Shown here: positions 43,510 to 52,138 of the stretch, one piece after another
How positions within the stretch are numbered: position 1 is the stretch's first letter
Layout: each line of letters starts with the position of its first letter
Assembly: GCA_963767645.1 (NCBI GenBank)
Contig: CAVYEW010000004.1
Location: 62,001 to 126,000 of the forward strand
Direction of reading: 5' to 3'
Length of the DNA stretch: 64,000 bases
Source: DATFDN01 sp963767645
GTDB taxonomy: Bacteria; Pseudomonadota; Alphaproteobacteria; Acetobacterales; Acetobacteraceae
Made by a program: the position numbers and the translations under genes
Notes under the pieces: model-generated
The model's input: only the letters and a program-made list of their open reading frames with translations
What the model was told of the DNA's origin: nothing
Database searches by the model: none

Positions 43510-44800
43510 AGTCGTGGACGGGGTATTGGATAGCGGGCCTTCGTTTTCGCGGTGCGTTGGCCAGGTGGCGATGGAAGTTTGCTGGTGCTTCCAGGATGTT
43601 GGCGAGGGAGATTGGACCGAGGATGATGGCAAGCAGCACCATCAGCACGGTTTTCTGCCGGCCCAGAGGGATGGGACGTAAGCCGCGTCCAGCAAGTCCT
43701 CAGGGGGAAGATTCCAGGATATCCTGGCTGAGATCGTCACACAGCAACGCAAGAATGAGGTGGGCATACAGCCAACTTCGCGATCCGCGTTCGCTCCACG
43801 TTGGGAGCCGGTCGACATGCAGCAGCGACTTCAGGCGCTTGAACGCGAGTTCGATTTGCCAGCGCAGCCGGTAGACCGCGAGGACCGCCTTCGCACTGTA
43901 TCCGCCCTTGGGCAGGGATGTCGCCAGGATCACGAATTCCGCCGCGATCAGGCTGCGCGGGTCGAGGGCTTTGCCCTTGTTGGCTGCCGCGCGGCGCGGC
44001 GCCATCCGTGTGGCTTCAGCCGCTTCGGGCGTCTTGCGCTGCACGATCAGCCGCACCGCCAACACGGGCTCATCGCGGCCGACCGGCGCGCGCAGGTTCA
44101 CCTCATGCGGGCTCGAACCTGGCGGCAGACATTGCAGATAGCCGATCAGATCGACGGATTTGCCGGCCGGGTTGGTCAGTTGCAGCGCGTTCCAGCCCAG
44201 CCGCACGATGAAGTCGGCGGTGCCGCCGCTCTGCGCGCGGAAGCGTCGCAACGCCGGTGCTCGGGCGTAATTGCGATCACCGATGCGAATTTCACCTGGG
44301 CACGGGGCGCCACGCTCCAGCGCTTCGGCGCCATGTTGGTCGGTCAGTTCGAGATGCGCGAACCCGCCGCGTCCGAGATCGAACACGCCGTGGACACGCC
44401 AGTCGGTGCCGGTGCTGCCGGGTTTGCTCACGCAGGTGCCGTCGGCGAGGCGCAAGGTTCGACCAGGCCAACGCAACTCCGCACCAGGGGCTTTCGCCGC
44501 CAGCAGGCGTTCCACCAAGGCCGCGAGAAAGTCCGTCGCCTGGTTCAGCCGGTATTTGACGGCCGGGTTGCTGAGTTCGACGATCCCAAGCATCGACGCC
44601 CAGGCCGCGGTCTGACGCAAAGGCAGTCCACCCGGTCCACGCGCAAGGGCGATCCGCAACAGGCTCGCACCATCGACAATCTCACGCTTGCGCTGGATCG
44701 CCTTCGTCTCCAGCGCCAGACGATCAAGGTCGAGGTCCGACGGAAGTCGCGCCAGCAGAGCGGAGAACTGGTCGGCCAGGACAGATGCCGCATCATGCAT
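43502..44800 (-). pseudogene. IS4-type transposase with in-frame nonsense codon
   Basis: From ATG 44800 the frame codes 366 residues to a TGA at 43700-43702. Beyond that codon the same frame continues with protein-like, transposase-like sequence (VLMVLLAIILGPISLANILE, then RHLANAPRKRRPA) to a stop inside the left terminal repeat, giving about 432 residues if read through. DDE features are plausible: the first Asp in LRLADGTCVSKPG, the second in GDRNYARAPALR and the Glu in YRLRWQIELAFKRLKSLLH, the usual IS4 'Y-(2)-R-(3)-E-(6)-K' region. The catalytic core is upstream of the stop, so partial activity cannot be excluded. Confidence 0.8.
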
Positions 44801-44841
44801 CCACCCTCAGAATCAAGCCAATTCGCGTCGGGTCAACCCCC

Positions 44842-44857
44842 TATTTTAGCGCCTATG
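44842..44857 (-). repeat. IS terminal inverted repeat, right
   Basis: TATTTTAGCGCCTATG, the exact reverse complement of the left terminal repeat at 43494-43509. It lies 41 bp beyond the transposase start. Confidence 0.85.
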
Positions 44858-44866
44858 TCGGCGCCT

Positions 44867-44887
44867 CCCTCTCCCTTCGGGAGAGGG
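44867..44887. terminator. Perfect 9-bp hairpin, inverted copy of the one at 43438
   Basis: CCCTCTCCC-TTC-GGGAGAGGG followed by GCCGGGGTGAGGGGG, between the IS element and the 3' end of the efflux permease gene at 44906. The wider repeat (about 35 bp) is the reverse complement of the sequence around 43428-43460. It may mark the end of the minus-strand efflux transcript. Confidence 0.5.
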
Positions 44888-44905
44888 CCGGGGTGAGGGG
44901 GACCT

Positions 44906-46459
44906 TCAATGCGCCCCCGCCGCATCCTGGCTCGCCGGCTTGGCCAGCAGCAGCGTGAACGGCAGCGCCGCGAAGAAGGCGCCCGCCATCAGCAGCAGCA
45001 CGTCGTTGTAGGTCATCGTCAGTGCCTGCAACTCCACCATGCGCGCCAACTCCTTGAGTGCGGTAATCGGCGCCGCGCTGCCCTTGGCGGCGGAGAGTGC
45101 GTGCGCGATCGCGCTGTTCATCGCCTGCGCGCCGGGCCGCGACCATGTCACCTGCTCGGACAGACGCAGCGTGTGCAGCGCCATCCGATCCGTGGCGATG
45201 GTGTTGATCAGCGCCAGCCCGACCGCGCCGCCCAGGTTGCGCATCAGGTTGTACAGCCCGGAGGCGTTCTTCACCGAAGCCGGCGGCAGCCGCCCGAGCG
45301 CGATCTGGTTCACCGGCAGCATGATCAGCATCATCGATGCCCCGCGCAGCGCCTGCGGGCCGAACAGCTCCCAGAACGCCGAATCCGTGGTCAGCTCGGC
45401 CATCCACCATAGTCCGGCGCCGAACATCGCCAGCCCCATCGCCAGCATCACCCTAAGATCGAGAATCTTCGCGAGCTGGCCGGCGATCGGCGCCGAGAGG
45501 AACATGAACGCGCCGGTGACGAACATCGTCTGACCGATCTGCAGGCTGTTGTAGCCGCGCACCCGGCCGAGAAACAGCGGCAGCAGATAGACCGAGCCGT
45601 AGAGCCCGATGCCGAGCACGAAGCTGAACAGCGAGCCGAAGGCGAAATTGGCGTTGCGAAAGGCGCGCAGATCGACGATCGGCGCCGGGGTCGTCAGTGC
45701 CCGCCAGAAGAACAGCACGCACGCGACGGCGCACACCACCCCGGCGCGGAGGATGGTCGGATCGGAGAACCAGCCCCAGCGATTGCCTTCTTCCAGCACA
45801 TATTCGAGCGTGCCCAGGAACAGCCCCATCAACAGCAGGCCCGGCAGATCGAAGCTGCGGCGCAGCGTCCAGTCCGGGCGATCGATCTTCATCCACGTCC
45901 AGACGGCGGCGGCGACGCCGAGACCTACCGGCACGTTGATAAGAAACAGGTAATGCCAGGAGAAGCGCTCGGTCAGCCAGCCGCCCAGCGTCGGCCCGAT
46001 GGTCGGGGCGAGCGTCGCCGTCAGGCCGATCACCACCGACATCTGGGTCCGCTTCTCGGGCGGGAACAGCAGGAACGTGGTGGCGAACACGGTGGGGATC
46101 ATCGCTCCGCCGATGAAACCTTGCGCCGCGCGATAGACCACCATCGTGCCCAAGCTGCCGGCGCCCGCGCACAGCAGCGAGAAGCCGGTGAAGCCGAGGG
46201 CGGAGGCGACGAACAGCACGCGCGTGGACAACAGCCGCGACAGCCAGCCGGAGAGCGGGATCATCACGAGCTCGGCGATCAGATAGCTGGTCTGCACCCA
46301 GGCGGCCTCGTCGGGGCTCGCCGCCAGCCCGGCCTGGATGTCGCTGATCGAGGCGCTGACGATCTGGATATCCAGGATCGCCATGAACATCCCGACCACC
46401 ATGGCCATGAAGCCGGCCCATTCACGCCAGGTCAGGACGCGCGGCGGCGCGGCGTTCAC
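44906..46459 (-). CDS. DHA2-family drug efflux permease (EmrB-type MFS)
   Basis: A 517-residue, 14-helix proton-driven efflux transporter. Motif A-like GWLSRLLSTRVLFVASALGF, the antiporter motif C region GGAMIPTVFATTFLLFPPEK and the TM1 signature MAMVVGMFMAILDIQIVSAS are present. Together with the adjacent HlyD protein it would export drugs or toxic organics through an outer-membrane channel; no such channel gene is adjacent. The GTG start overlaps the stop of the HlyD gene as GTGA, so expression is coupled. The TetR regulator upstream of the pair is its likely repressor. Confidence 0.9.
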   Translation of the reverse strand: MNAAPPRVLTWREWAGFMAMVVGMFMAILDIQIVSASISDIQAGLAASPDEAAWVQTSYLIAELVMIPLSGWLSRLLSTRVLFVASALGFTGFSLLCAGAGSLGTMVVYRAAQGFIGGAMIPTVFATTFLLFPPEKRTQMSVVIGLTATLAPTIGPTLGGWLTERFSWHYLFLINVPVGLGVAAAVWTWMKIDRPDWTLRRSFDLPGLLLMGLFLGTLEYVLEEGNRWGWFSDPTILRAGVVCAVACVLFFWRALTTPAPIVDLRAFRNANFAFGSLFSFVLGIGLYGSVYLLPLFLGRVRGYNSLQIGQTMFVTGAFMFLSAPIAGQLAKILDLRVMLAMGLAMFGAGLWWMAELTTDSAFWELFGPQALRGASMMLIMLPVNQIALGRLPPASVKNASGLYNLMRNLGGAVGLALINTIATDRMALHTLRLSEQVTWSRPGAQAMNSAIAHALSAAKGSAAPITALKELARMVELQALTMTYNDVLLLMAGAFFAALPFTLLLAKPASQDAAGAH

Positions 46460-47625
46460 GGCAGCAGACGCCTGAGCGTGTCGCCGGCGGCGCCGAGCAC
46501 GCCGCGTTGCCGCGCCCCCGGCCCGCGCGTATCCACCGAGGCGGTGACGGACAGACCCGCACGCAACCACCCGGCCCGCGCCGCCTGCGCCGGGTCGAGC
46601 GCGATCCGCACCGGCACGCGCTGCACCACGCGGGTGAAGTTGCCGGTCGCGTTCTCCGGCGGCAGCAGACTGAACAGCGCCCCGGTGGCGGGCGCCAGGC
46701 TCTCCACCCGCCCTTCCACCGGAGCATCGTCGGCGATGTCGGCGACCACGCGGGCCGGCAGGCCCGGCGTCATGCTGCGTAGCTCGGTCTCCTTGAAGTT
46801 CGCCGCGACATAGAGCTTGTCGGCCGCCGGCGTCACCGCGACGAGTTGCGCGCCGGGCTCCACATGCTGGCCGAGCTGCACCGCGCGGTTGCCTGCCACG
46901 CCGTCGAAGGGGGCGCGGATGACGGTGTCATCCAGGTTGTTCTGCGCCAGCCGCACGGCCGCCTCGGCATTCTGCTTCGCCGCCTGGGCCGCCTGCACCT
47001 GCGCCGCCAGCACGGCGAGTTGGTCGCGCGCCGCCGCAAGCTGTGCCTGCGCTGAGACCATCGCCGCGTCGGCCTTGCGCCGGTCGGCCTCGGCGTGCTC
47101 GTTGGCCTGGCGGGAGGCGAAACCGGAGCCGACCAGCGAGCTTGCCCGCGCCGCGTCCGCCGCCGCCATTTCCTGTTGCGCGGCTGCCTGCGCCACCGCG
47201 GCCTCCGCGACCCGGATGGTTGATTGCTGCTGGACCACCTGGCGGCTTGCGGTCAGCAGCGCCGCGCCGGCCTGCGCCGCCTGCGCCCCGGCCTGGTCCA
47301 GCCGGGCCTGCCAGTTGCGCGTATCGAGCAGGATCAGCGGACTGCCCGCCCGCACCGCCTGATTGTCCGCCACCGGAATCGCGGCCACCTCGCCGGCGAT
47401 GCGCGCGCTGAGCACGGCGATGTCGCCCTGGACATAGGCATCGTCGGTACTCTCGATGTAGCGGCCTTCGGCGATGTACCAGTTTCCGAACAGCCCCGCC
47501 GCGATCAGGCCGGCGATCCCCAGCAGGCCGCCGACTAGGCGGCGCGGGTTGCGCAACCGGCGGGCGGGGCGGCTCTGGCGCAGGTCGAGCAGGTCAGGCG
47601 CGGTGCGGTCGGTGATGGCGTTCAT
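46456..47625 (-). CDS. HlyD-family membrane fusion protein (EmrA-type)
   Basis: A 389-residue periplasmic adaptor. One membrane anchor (LVGGLLGIAGLIAAGLFGNW, residues ~30-49) is followed by a biotinyl-lipoyl-like half motif (YVQGDIAVLSARIAGEVAAI), an Ala/Gln-rich coiled-coil hairpin (residues ~110-210) and the returning half (DTVIRAPFDGVAGNRAVQLG). It bridges the permease encoded downstream to an outer-membrane exit duct. The ATG at 47625 lies 17 bp from a palindromic operator at 47642, so the operator probably overlaps the leader or promoter of this operon. Confidence 0.9.
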   Translation of the reverse strand: MNAITDRTAPDLLDLRQSRPARRLRNPRRLVGGLLGIAGLIAAGLFGNWYIAEGRYIESTDDAYVQGDIAVLSARIAGEVAAIPVADNQAVRAGSPLILLDTRNWQARLDQAGAQAAQAGAALLTASRQVVQQQSTIRVAEAAVAQAAAQQEMAAADAARASSLVGSGFASRQANEHAEADRRKADAAMVSAQAQLAAARDQLAVLAAQVQAAQAAKQNAEAAVRLAQNNLDDTVIRAPFDGVAGNRAVQLGQHVEPGAQLVAVTPAADKLYVAANFKETELRSMTPGLPARVVADIADDAPVEGRVESLAPATGALFSLLPPENATGNFTRVVQRVPVRIALDPAQAARAGWLRAGLSVTASVDTRGPGARQRGVLGAAGDTLRRLLP

Positions 47626-47641
47626 CTGACCCTTCCATAGA

Positions 47642-47654
47642 CTGAACGGTTCAG
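47642..47654. promoter_or_regulatory. Likely TetR operator 1 (CTGAACGGTTCAG)
   Basis: A perfect 13-bp palindrome in the intergenic region between the efflux operon and the divergent TetR gene, 17 bp from the emrA-like start. It shares the core AAC-G-GTT with the site at 47698, and the pair is the obvious binding target of the adjacent TetR protein. Confidence 0.65.
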
Positions 47655-47697
47655 TTCGCCTGATGTGCGCGCAGGATGGGGATCTGTCAACGGGCGA

Positions 47698-47710
47698 CTA
47701 AACGGTTTAG
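47698..47710. promoter_or_regulatory. Likely TetR operator 2 (CTAAACGGTTTAG)
   Basis: A perfect 13-bp palindrome, two positions different in each arm from operator 1 and 56 bp from it. A looser inverted pair, GAACCG and CGGTTT, lies at 47735-47748, closer to the TetR start at 47760, suggesting a third, weaker site that would give autorepression. Confidence 0.65.
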
Positions 47711-47759
47711 TTCACCGAACCCGCTTGAAGAACTGAACCGTGCGGTTTACCTGAATTAC

Positions 47760-48395
47760 ATGAACGCCATCGACCTGTCCCGGCCCGAGGCAGACTCCCC
47801 CAAACGTCAGCTCATTCTTGATGCGGCCACGGCGTTGTTCATCGCCCACGGCTACGGCGCGGTCAGCATGGACGCGATTGCCCGGTCAGCGGGGGTGTCG
47901 AAGGCGACGCTTTACGCGCATTTCGGCTCCAAGGACCAGCTTTTCGCGACCATCATCACCGAGGCGTGCCGGGCGAAGTTCGATTGGAACGCACCACTTG
48001 CAGCCAACGGCGGGGATCTTCGGGCAGCGCTGACCGCGCTCGGCAAGCGGATTCTCCAGTTCTTCCTGCAAGACGGGACGCTCGCGATCTATCGGGTGGT
48101 CGTGGCCGAAAGCGCCCGCTTCCCCGAGCTGGGCCGTGCATTCTACGAGAACGGCCCCGCAACGGGGCGACGCCTGATCGCGGCCTGGCTCGCCGAGCAA
48201 GCCGAAGCCGGGCAGTTGCGCGTGCCGGACCCGCCGCTCGCCGCCGATCAGCTGGTCGCCCTGCTGCGGGCCGGCCTGTATTTCCGCGCCACTCTCGGCG
48301 TACCGCCGGCGCCGACACCGGCCGAGATAGACGCCACTGTGGCCGCCGCCATCGATACTTTCTTGGCTGCGTATGGCGGGGCTAGCGCGGGATAA
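47760..48395 (+). CDS. TetR/AcrR family transcriptional regulator
   Basis: A 211-residue repressor. The N-terminal helix-turn-helix is clear: ILDAATALFIAHGYGAVSMD, then AGVSKATLYAHFGSKDQLF. The C-terminal domain is a helical ligand-binding domain of the AcrR C type. It is divergent from the HlyD/MFS efflux genes with palindromic operators between, so it most likely represses both and releases DNA on binding an exported compound. The ATG at 47760 was chosen because conserved sequence begins there, although the frame is open 28 codons upstream through the operator region. Its 3' end overlaps the convergent reductase gene by 14 bp. Confidence 0.88.
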   Translation: MNAIDLSRPEADSPKRQLILDAATALFIAHGYGAVSMDAIARSAGVSKATLYAHFGSKDQLFATIITEACRAKFDWNAPLAANGGDLRAALTALGKRILQFFLQDGTLAIYRVVVAESARFPELGRAFYENGPATGRRLIAAWLAEQAEAGQLRVPDPPLAADQLVALLRAGLYFRATLGVPPAPTPAEIDATVAAAIDTFLAAYGGASAG

Positions 48396-49593
48396 GGCTC
48401 TGCAGCGGCACCGATGCATCTTCCAGCCGTGCCGGGTCCGGACGCGCGCGCGCCTTGATGAGCGCGGTGCCGGCGCGGATCTCGCGCGGATTGTCCGCCG
48501 CCGTCACGCCGACCACCCGCCCGTCCTCCGCCAGATGAATCGCGGTGAACTTGCCGGGGCCGCGCAGCACTGTCTGCACCGCCTCGTTCGGCAAGCCGGC
48601 CACCTGGAGATTGACGCCATGCTGGTCGGTCCAGAACCACGGCACGTCGTCATAGGCAACCGGCGCTCCGCTCATCGCGCGGCCGACGGCGACGCCGTGA
48701 TTCTGCGCGTGGCGCCACGATTCCAGTTGCAGCCGCCGCCCATAGAGCGGATGCGGGAATGAGGCGACATCGCCCGCCGCGTAGACGCCGGGGGCGCTGG
48801 TCTGGCCAAACTCGTCGACCACGATGCCGCCATCGATCTCCAGTCCGGCCTGCTCGGCCAGCGCCAGATGGCGCTCCATCCCCACGCCGGCCACCACCAG
48901 GTCGGCCGCGACCGCCTCGCCGTTGCCGTAGATCACGTGCTCGCTGCGGTCGGACGCGCGCTCCAGCTCCTTGACGATCACACCGCAGCGCAACTCGACC
49001 CCGTTGCTCGCGTGCAGGTCGGAGATGAAGCGCGCGCCTTCGGCCGATACCGAACGCCCCATCGGCGCCAGCGCCGCTTCGAGCACCGTCACCGCGGCCC
49101 CGAGCGCGCGCGCCGAGGCCGCGATCTCCAGCCCGATGACACCCGCGCCAATGCAGACCACGCGCCGGGCTGACGCCAAGCGTTGGCGCAGCACAAGCGC
49201 GTGGTCCAAGGTGCGCAGCAGCAGCGCCCGCTCCCCGCCCGGCACGCCGAGCAGGCGGGCCCGGCCGCCGCTCGCGAGCAGCAGCCGGTCGTAGGACAGC
49301 ACGCGCCCGTCGCCGAGCTCGATCTGCCGGCTTGCCACGTCCAGGAACACGACCGGCATCCCGAGCACGAACTCGACCCGCTGCGCCTCGTATTTCGCCT
49401 TGTCATGGAAATACTGCGCTGCCGGCTCCGGCTCGGCGGTCAGCATGGATTTCGACAGCGGCGGGCGTTCGTAGGGAAGCCAGTTCTCCTCGCCGACGAC
49501 GATGATGCGGCCCGCAAATCCAGCCTGCCGCATGGAGACCGCCGCCCAGGCGCCTGCCTGGCCGGCACCGACGATGATATGGGTCGTGCTCAT
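48382..49593 (-). CDS. Ferredoxin/rubredoxin reductase-type FAD oxidoreductase
   Basis: A 403-residue NAD(P)H-dependent FAD enzyme of the putidaredoxin/ferredoxin reductase group. The FAD motif THIIVGAGQAGAWAAVSMRQ begins at residue 4, the NAD motif VVCIGAGVIGLEIAASA is near residue 145 and the second FAD motif GVYAAGDVASFPHPLYG near 265. It passes electrons from NAD(P)H to an iron-sulfur protein, and the Rieske ferredoxin encoded divergently 94 bp away is the natural partner. The 3' end overlaps the TetR gene by 14 bp. Confidence 0.88.
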   Translation of the reverse strand: MSTTHIIVGAGQAGAWAAVSMRQAGFAGRIIVVGEENWLPYERPPLSKSMLTAEPEPAAQYFHDKAKYEAQRVEFVLGMPVVFLDVASRQIELGDGRVLSYDRLLLASGGRARLLGVPGGERALLLRTLDHALVLRQRLASARRVVCIGAGVIGLEIAASARALGAAVTVLEAALAPMGRSVSAEGARFISDLHASNGVELRCGVIVKELERASDRSEHVIYGNGEAVAADLVVAGVGMERHLALAEQAGLEIDGGIVVDEFGQTSAPGVYAAGDVASFPHPLYGRRLQLESWRHAQNHGVAVGRAMSGAPVAYDDVPWFWTDQHGVNLQVAGLPNEAVQTVLRGPGKFTAIHLAEDGRVVGVTAADNPREIRAGTALIKARARPDPARLEDASVPLQSLIPR

Positions 49594-49687
49594 GGCGCGA
49601 CAGTCGCGCGGTCGCCCCGCCGCGCCAAGCCTTGGCCCGGCGCTGCCGGGCTGGCATTGTCGATCAAGCGAAGCGTCGGAGGACAGG

Positions 49688-50008
49688 ATGGCGGAGAACT
49701 GGGTGCGCGTGGCCGGGACGGCGGATGTGCCGGAGAACGGAGTGATCGGGGTGCGGGTGGGCGGGCGCGAGATCGCGCTCTACCATCTTCCGGGCGGCGA
49801 GTTCCGGGCCACCGACAATGTCTGCACGCATGAATACGCGCAGCTCTCCGATGGCTGGCTCGAGAACAACGAGATCGAGTGCCCGCTGCACGCCGCCCGC
49901 TTCGATGTGCGCACCGGGAAGGCGCTGTGCGCGCCGGCCGATACGGACCTGCCGGTGTTCGAGGTGCGCGTGGAAGGAACGAACCTGCTCGTCAACGTAC
50001 CGAGCTGA
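49688..50008 (+). CDS. Rieske [2Fe-2S] ferredoxin
   Basis: A 106-residue Rieske protein of the oxygenase-ferredoxin type. The cluster ligands are in NVCTHEYAQL and ECPLHAARFD, i.e. C-x-H and C-x2-H, around residues 44 and 64. There is no membrane anchor, so it is a soluble electron carrier, not the bc1 subunit. It is encoded 11 bp before the luciferase-like monooxygenase and divergent from a matching reductase. The ATG at 49688 follows GGACAGG. Confidence 0.92.
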   Translation: MAENWVRVAGTADVPENGVIGVRVGGREIALYHLPGGEFRATDNVCTHEYAQLSDGWLENNEIECPLHAARFDVRTGKALCAPADTDLPVFEVRVEGTNLLVNVPS

Positions 50009-50019
50009 GGGAGGACATC

Positions 50020-50875
50020 ATGGATTTCGGCGCCTCGATCTTCACCACCGACTACTCGATCCAGCCGCACGCGCTCGCGACCGCGCTGGAGGAGCGCGGC
50101 TTCGAATCGATGTGGGCGCCGGAGCATTCCCACATCCCGCTGTCGCGGCGTTCGCCCTGGCCGGGCGGGGGCGAGCTGCCCAAGCCCTACTATGATTGCC
50201 TCGATCCGTTCGTGGTACCTGAGTATCGCGGCGGCCGTCACGCGCCGGCTTCGGCTCGGCACCGGGGTCTGCCTGGTGATCCAGCGCGACACGATCCAGA
50301 CCGCGAAACTGGTTGCCTCGCTCGATCAGGTCTCCGGCGGGCGGTTCCTGTTCGGCATCGGCGGCGGCTGGAACGCCGAGGAGATGGAGGATCACGGCAC
50401 CGTCTTCGCCTCGCGCTTCAAGAAAATGCGCGAGCAGGCCGAGGCGATGAAGGCGATCTGGACGCAGTCGAAGCCCGAATACACGGGCGAATTCGTCAGT
50501 TTCCCGCCGATGATGGTCTGGCCTAAGCCGGTGCAGAAGCCGAACCCGCCGGTGATCGTGGGCGGCGCCTTCCCGCACGCGGCGCGGCGGGCGATCCGCT
50601 ATGGCGACGGCTGGATCCCGATTGCCGGACGCGCCAGCGCCGACAGTCTGGAGACACAGATCAAGGAGTTCCGCCGCATGGCGACCGAGGCCGGCCGCGA
50701 TTCCGCCAGCCTGCCCGTCAGCCTGTTCGGCACGCCGGACAATGCGGATGCCCTGAAGCGCCACCGCGACCTGGGCGTGGCGCGGGTGGTCACGGCGCTT
50801 CCCTCAGAGCCTGCGGACAAGGTGCTGCCGATCCTGGACCGCTGGCAGGCGATCATGCGGGAGGTGAACGGCTGA
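50020..50875 (+). pseudogene. LLM-class (luciferase-like) flavin oxidoreductase, frameshifted near 50215
   Basis: A luciferase-like monooxygenase of about 284 residues if repaired. From ATG 50020 (GGGAGGACATC ribosome-binding site) the frame reads MDFGASIFTTDYSIQPHALA through YYDCLDPFV and then loses sense. The next frame carries on with LSIAAAVTRRLRLGTGVCLV, SGGRFLFGIGGGWN and PNPPVIVGGAFPHAARRAI to the stop at 50875. One surplus base between 50212 and 50219 explains the switch. The family uses FMN or F420 to oxidise diverse substrates. It follows the Rieske ferredoxin gene and precedes a convergent MFS gene. Confidence 0.85.
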
Positions 50876-50894
50876 CCAATAGGAACCGCAAGGT

Positions 50895-52121
50895 TCAGGC
50901 GGGAGAGACGCCCGCCTGAACCAGCCGTGCCCTGCGGGTCCGCCATTCGCCCGCCAGGGCAAGCAGCACGGTCATCAGCATGAACACTGCCGAGGAATAG
51001 AACACCCAGCGCGCCGCCCCGCGATCCATGATCCAGCCGGCGAGCATCGGCCCGACCGCGCCGCCGATGTTGAACCCTGTGGTGACGATGCCGAACACCC
51101 GCCCCGACGCCCCCGGCGGAGCCGCCGCGCGCACCATCATGTCGCGCGACGGCATGATCAGGCCGCAGAGGAAGCCGATGCTCGCCATCACGACCATCAC
51201 GGCGGCTGCCCCGGGGAACAGGGTGCCAATCAGCAGCGTCAGCGCCGCCGCGCCGGCATAGCCCGCGGCCGCAACCTCAGCGTGCCGGCGCGTCATGTCG
51301 GCGATGAACCCGCCCGCCAGCACGCCGGCGGCGATCGCGAACAGGAATGCGCTGAGCGCGCCGTTGGCGAGCGTCAGCGGGACGGCATAGAGGGAGGCGA
51401 GCGCCACGACCGAGAAGTTCTGAATGCCGGCGCTGGAAAGGCTCATCAGCGCATAGAACACCGTCAGCCCCAGTACGGCGGGGGTGAGCACCCGCACCGG
51501 CCCGGCACCGGCCCGGGTCGAGGCTGCCGGCCCGGTGTGCCCCTCCGCCCCCAGCCCGGTCGCGGCGAGCAGCGGCAGGGCGGCAAGCGGCCCGATCACC
51601 GCCGCGACGCCCAGCGCCGCCTGCAGCCCGGCGGCGCTGCTGACCGCCAGCATGATCGGCGGCGCGATGGCGCCGCCGAAGAAGCCGGCGAAGGTGTGGA
51701 AGGAGAAAGCGCGGCCGATCCGCGCCGGCTCGATCACCGAGGAAAGAATGGCGTAGTCAGAGGGATGATAGACGGCATTCGCCACCCCGGCCACCGCCGC
51801 GCCGGTGAGCAGCACCGGGTAGGTCGGCACCGCCGCAATCGCGCCCCAGGCGGCTCCCGACAGCATCAGCCCACCTACCAGCACCGGCCGCGCGCCCCAC
51901 CGATCGACCACCCAGCCCATCGGCGCCTGCGTCAACGCCGAGACGACGTTGAACACGGTGAGCGCGAGGCCAAGCTCGACGAATCCCACCCCCATGTGCG
52001 CGCGCAGCAACGGGAACAGCGGTACCAGGACGAGATAATGGAAATGGCTGACCAGATGCGCGGCGCAGATCAGCGCGAGCGTCTTGGCCTCCCCTGCCCG
52101 ACGAATATTCTCGGCCTTCAT
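50895..52121 (-). CDS. MFS transporter
   Basis: A 408-residue, 12-helix major facilitator. It opens with ALICAAHLVSHFHYLVLVPL, similar to the fosmidomycin-resistance (Fsr) branch, and has motif A (GWVVDRWGARPVLVGGLML) between TM2 and TM3 and a weaker copy after TM8. It probably exports a small molecule. The ATG at 52121 begins the conserved part; 36 upstream codons are open but unconserved. It lies 17 bp after the ABC binding-protein gene on the same strand. It is not obviously part of a multi-component transporter. Confidence 0.83.
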   Translation of the reverse strand: MKAENIRRAGEAKTLALICAAHLVSHFHYLVLVPLFPLLRAHMGVGFVELGLALTVFNVVSALTQAPMGWVVDRWGARPVLVGGLMLSGAAWGAIAAVPTYPVLLTGAAVAGVANAVYHPSDYAILSSVIEPARIGRAFSFHTFAGFFGGAIAPPIMLAVSSAAGLQAALGVAAVIGPLAALPLLAATGLGAEGHTGPAASTRAGAGPVRVLTPAVLGLTVFYALMSLSSAGIQNFSVVALASLYAVPLTLANGALSAFLFAIAAGVLAGGFIADMTRRHAEVAAAGYAGAAALTLLIGTLFPGAAAVMVVMASIGFLCGLIMPSRDMMVRAAAPPGASGRVFGIVTTGFNIGGAVGPMLAGWIMDRGAARWVFYSSAVFMLMTVLLALAGEWRTRRARLVQAGVSPA

Positions 52122-52138
52122 GCGATCAAGTCCGATCC

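Larger units (their letters stand above)
43494..44857. mobile_element. IS4-family-like insertion sequence
   Basis: About 1.36 kb bounded by perfect 16-bp terminal inverted repeats CATAGGCGCTAAAATA (43494-43509) and its complement at 44842-44857. It contains one minus-strand transposase frame, which carries a premature stop. No clear target-site duplication is visible at the edges. The element lies between two inverted copies of a CCCTCTCCC hairpin, just downstream of the FkbH-ACP genes, so it may have separated those from former neighbours. Ends are clear; the family call rests on the transposase. Confidence 0.88.

Noticed and set aside
43494..44857. Target-site duplication flanking the IS element
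   Set aside because: The bases just outside the two terminal repeats do not match each other at any plausible length.
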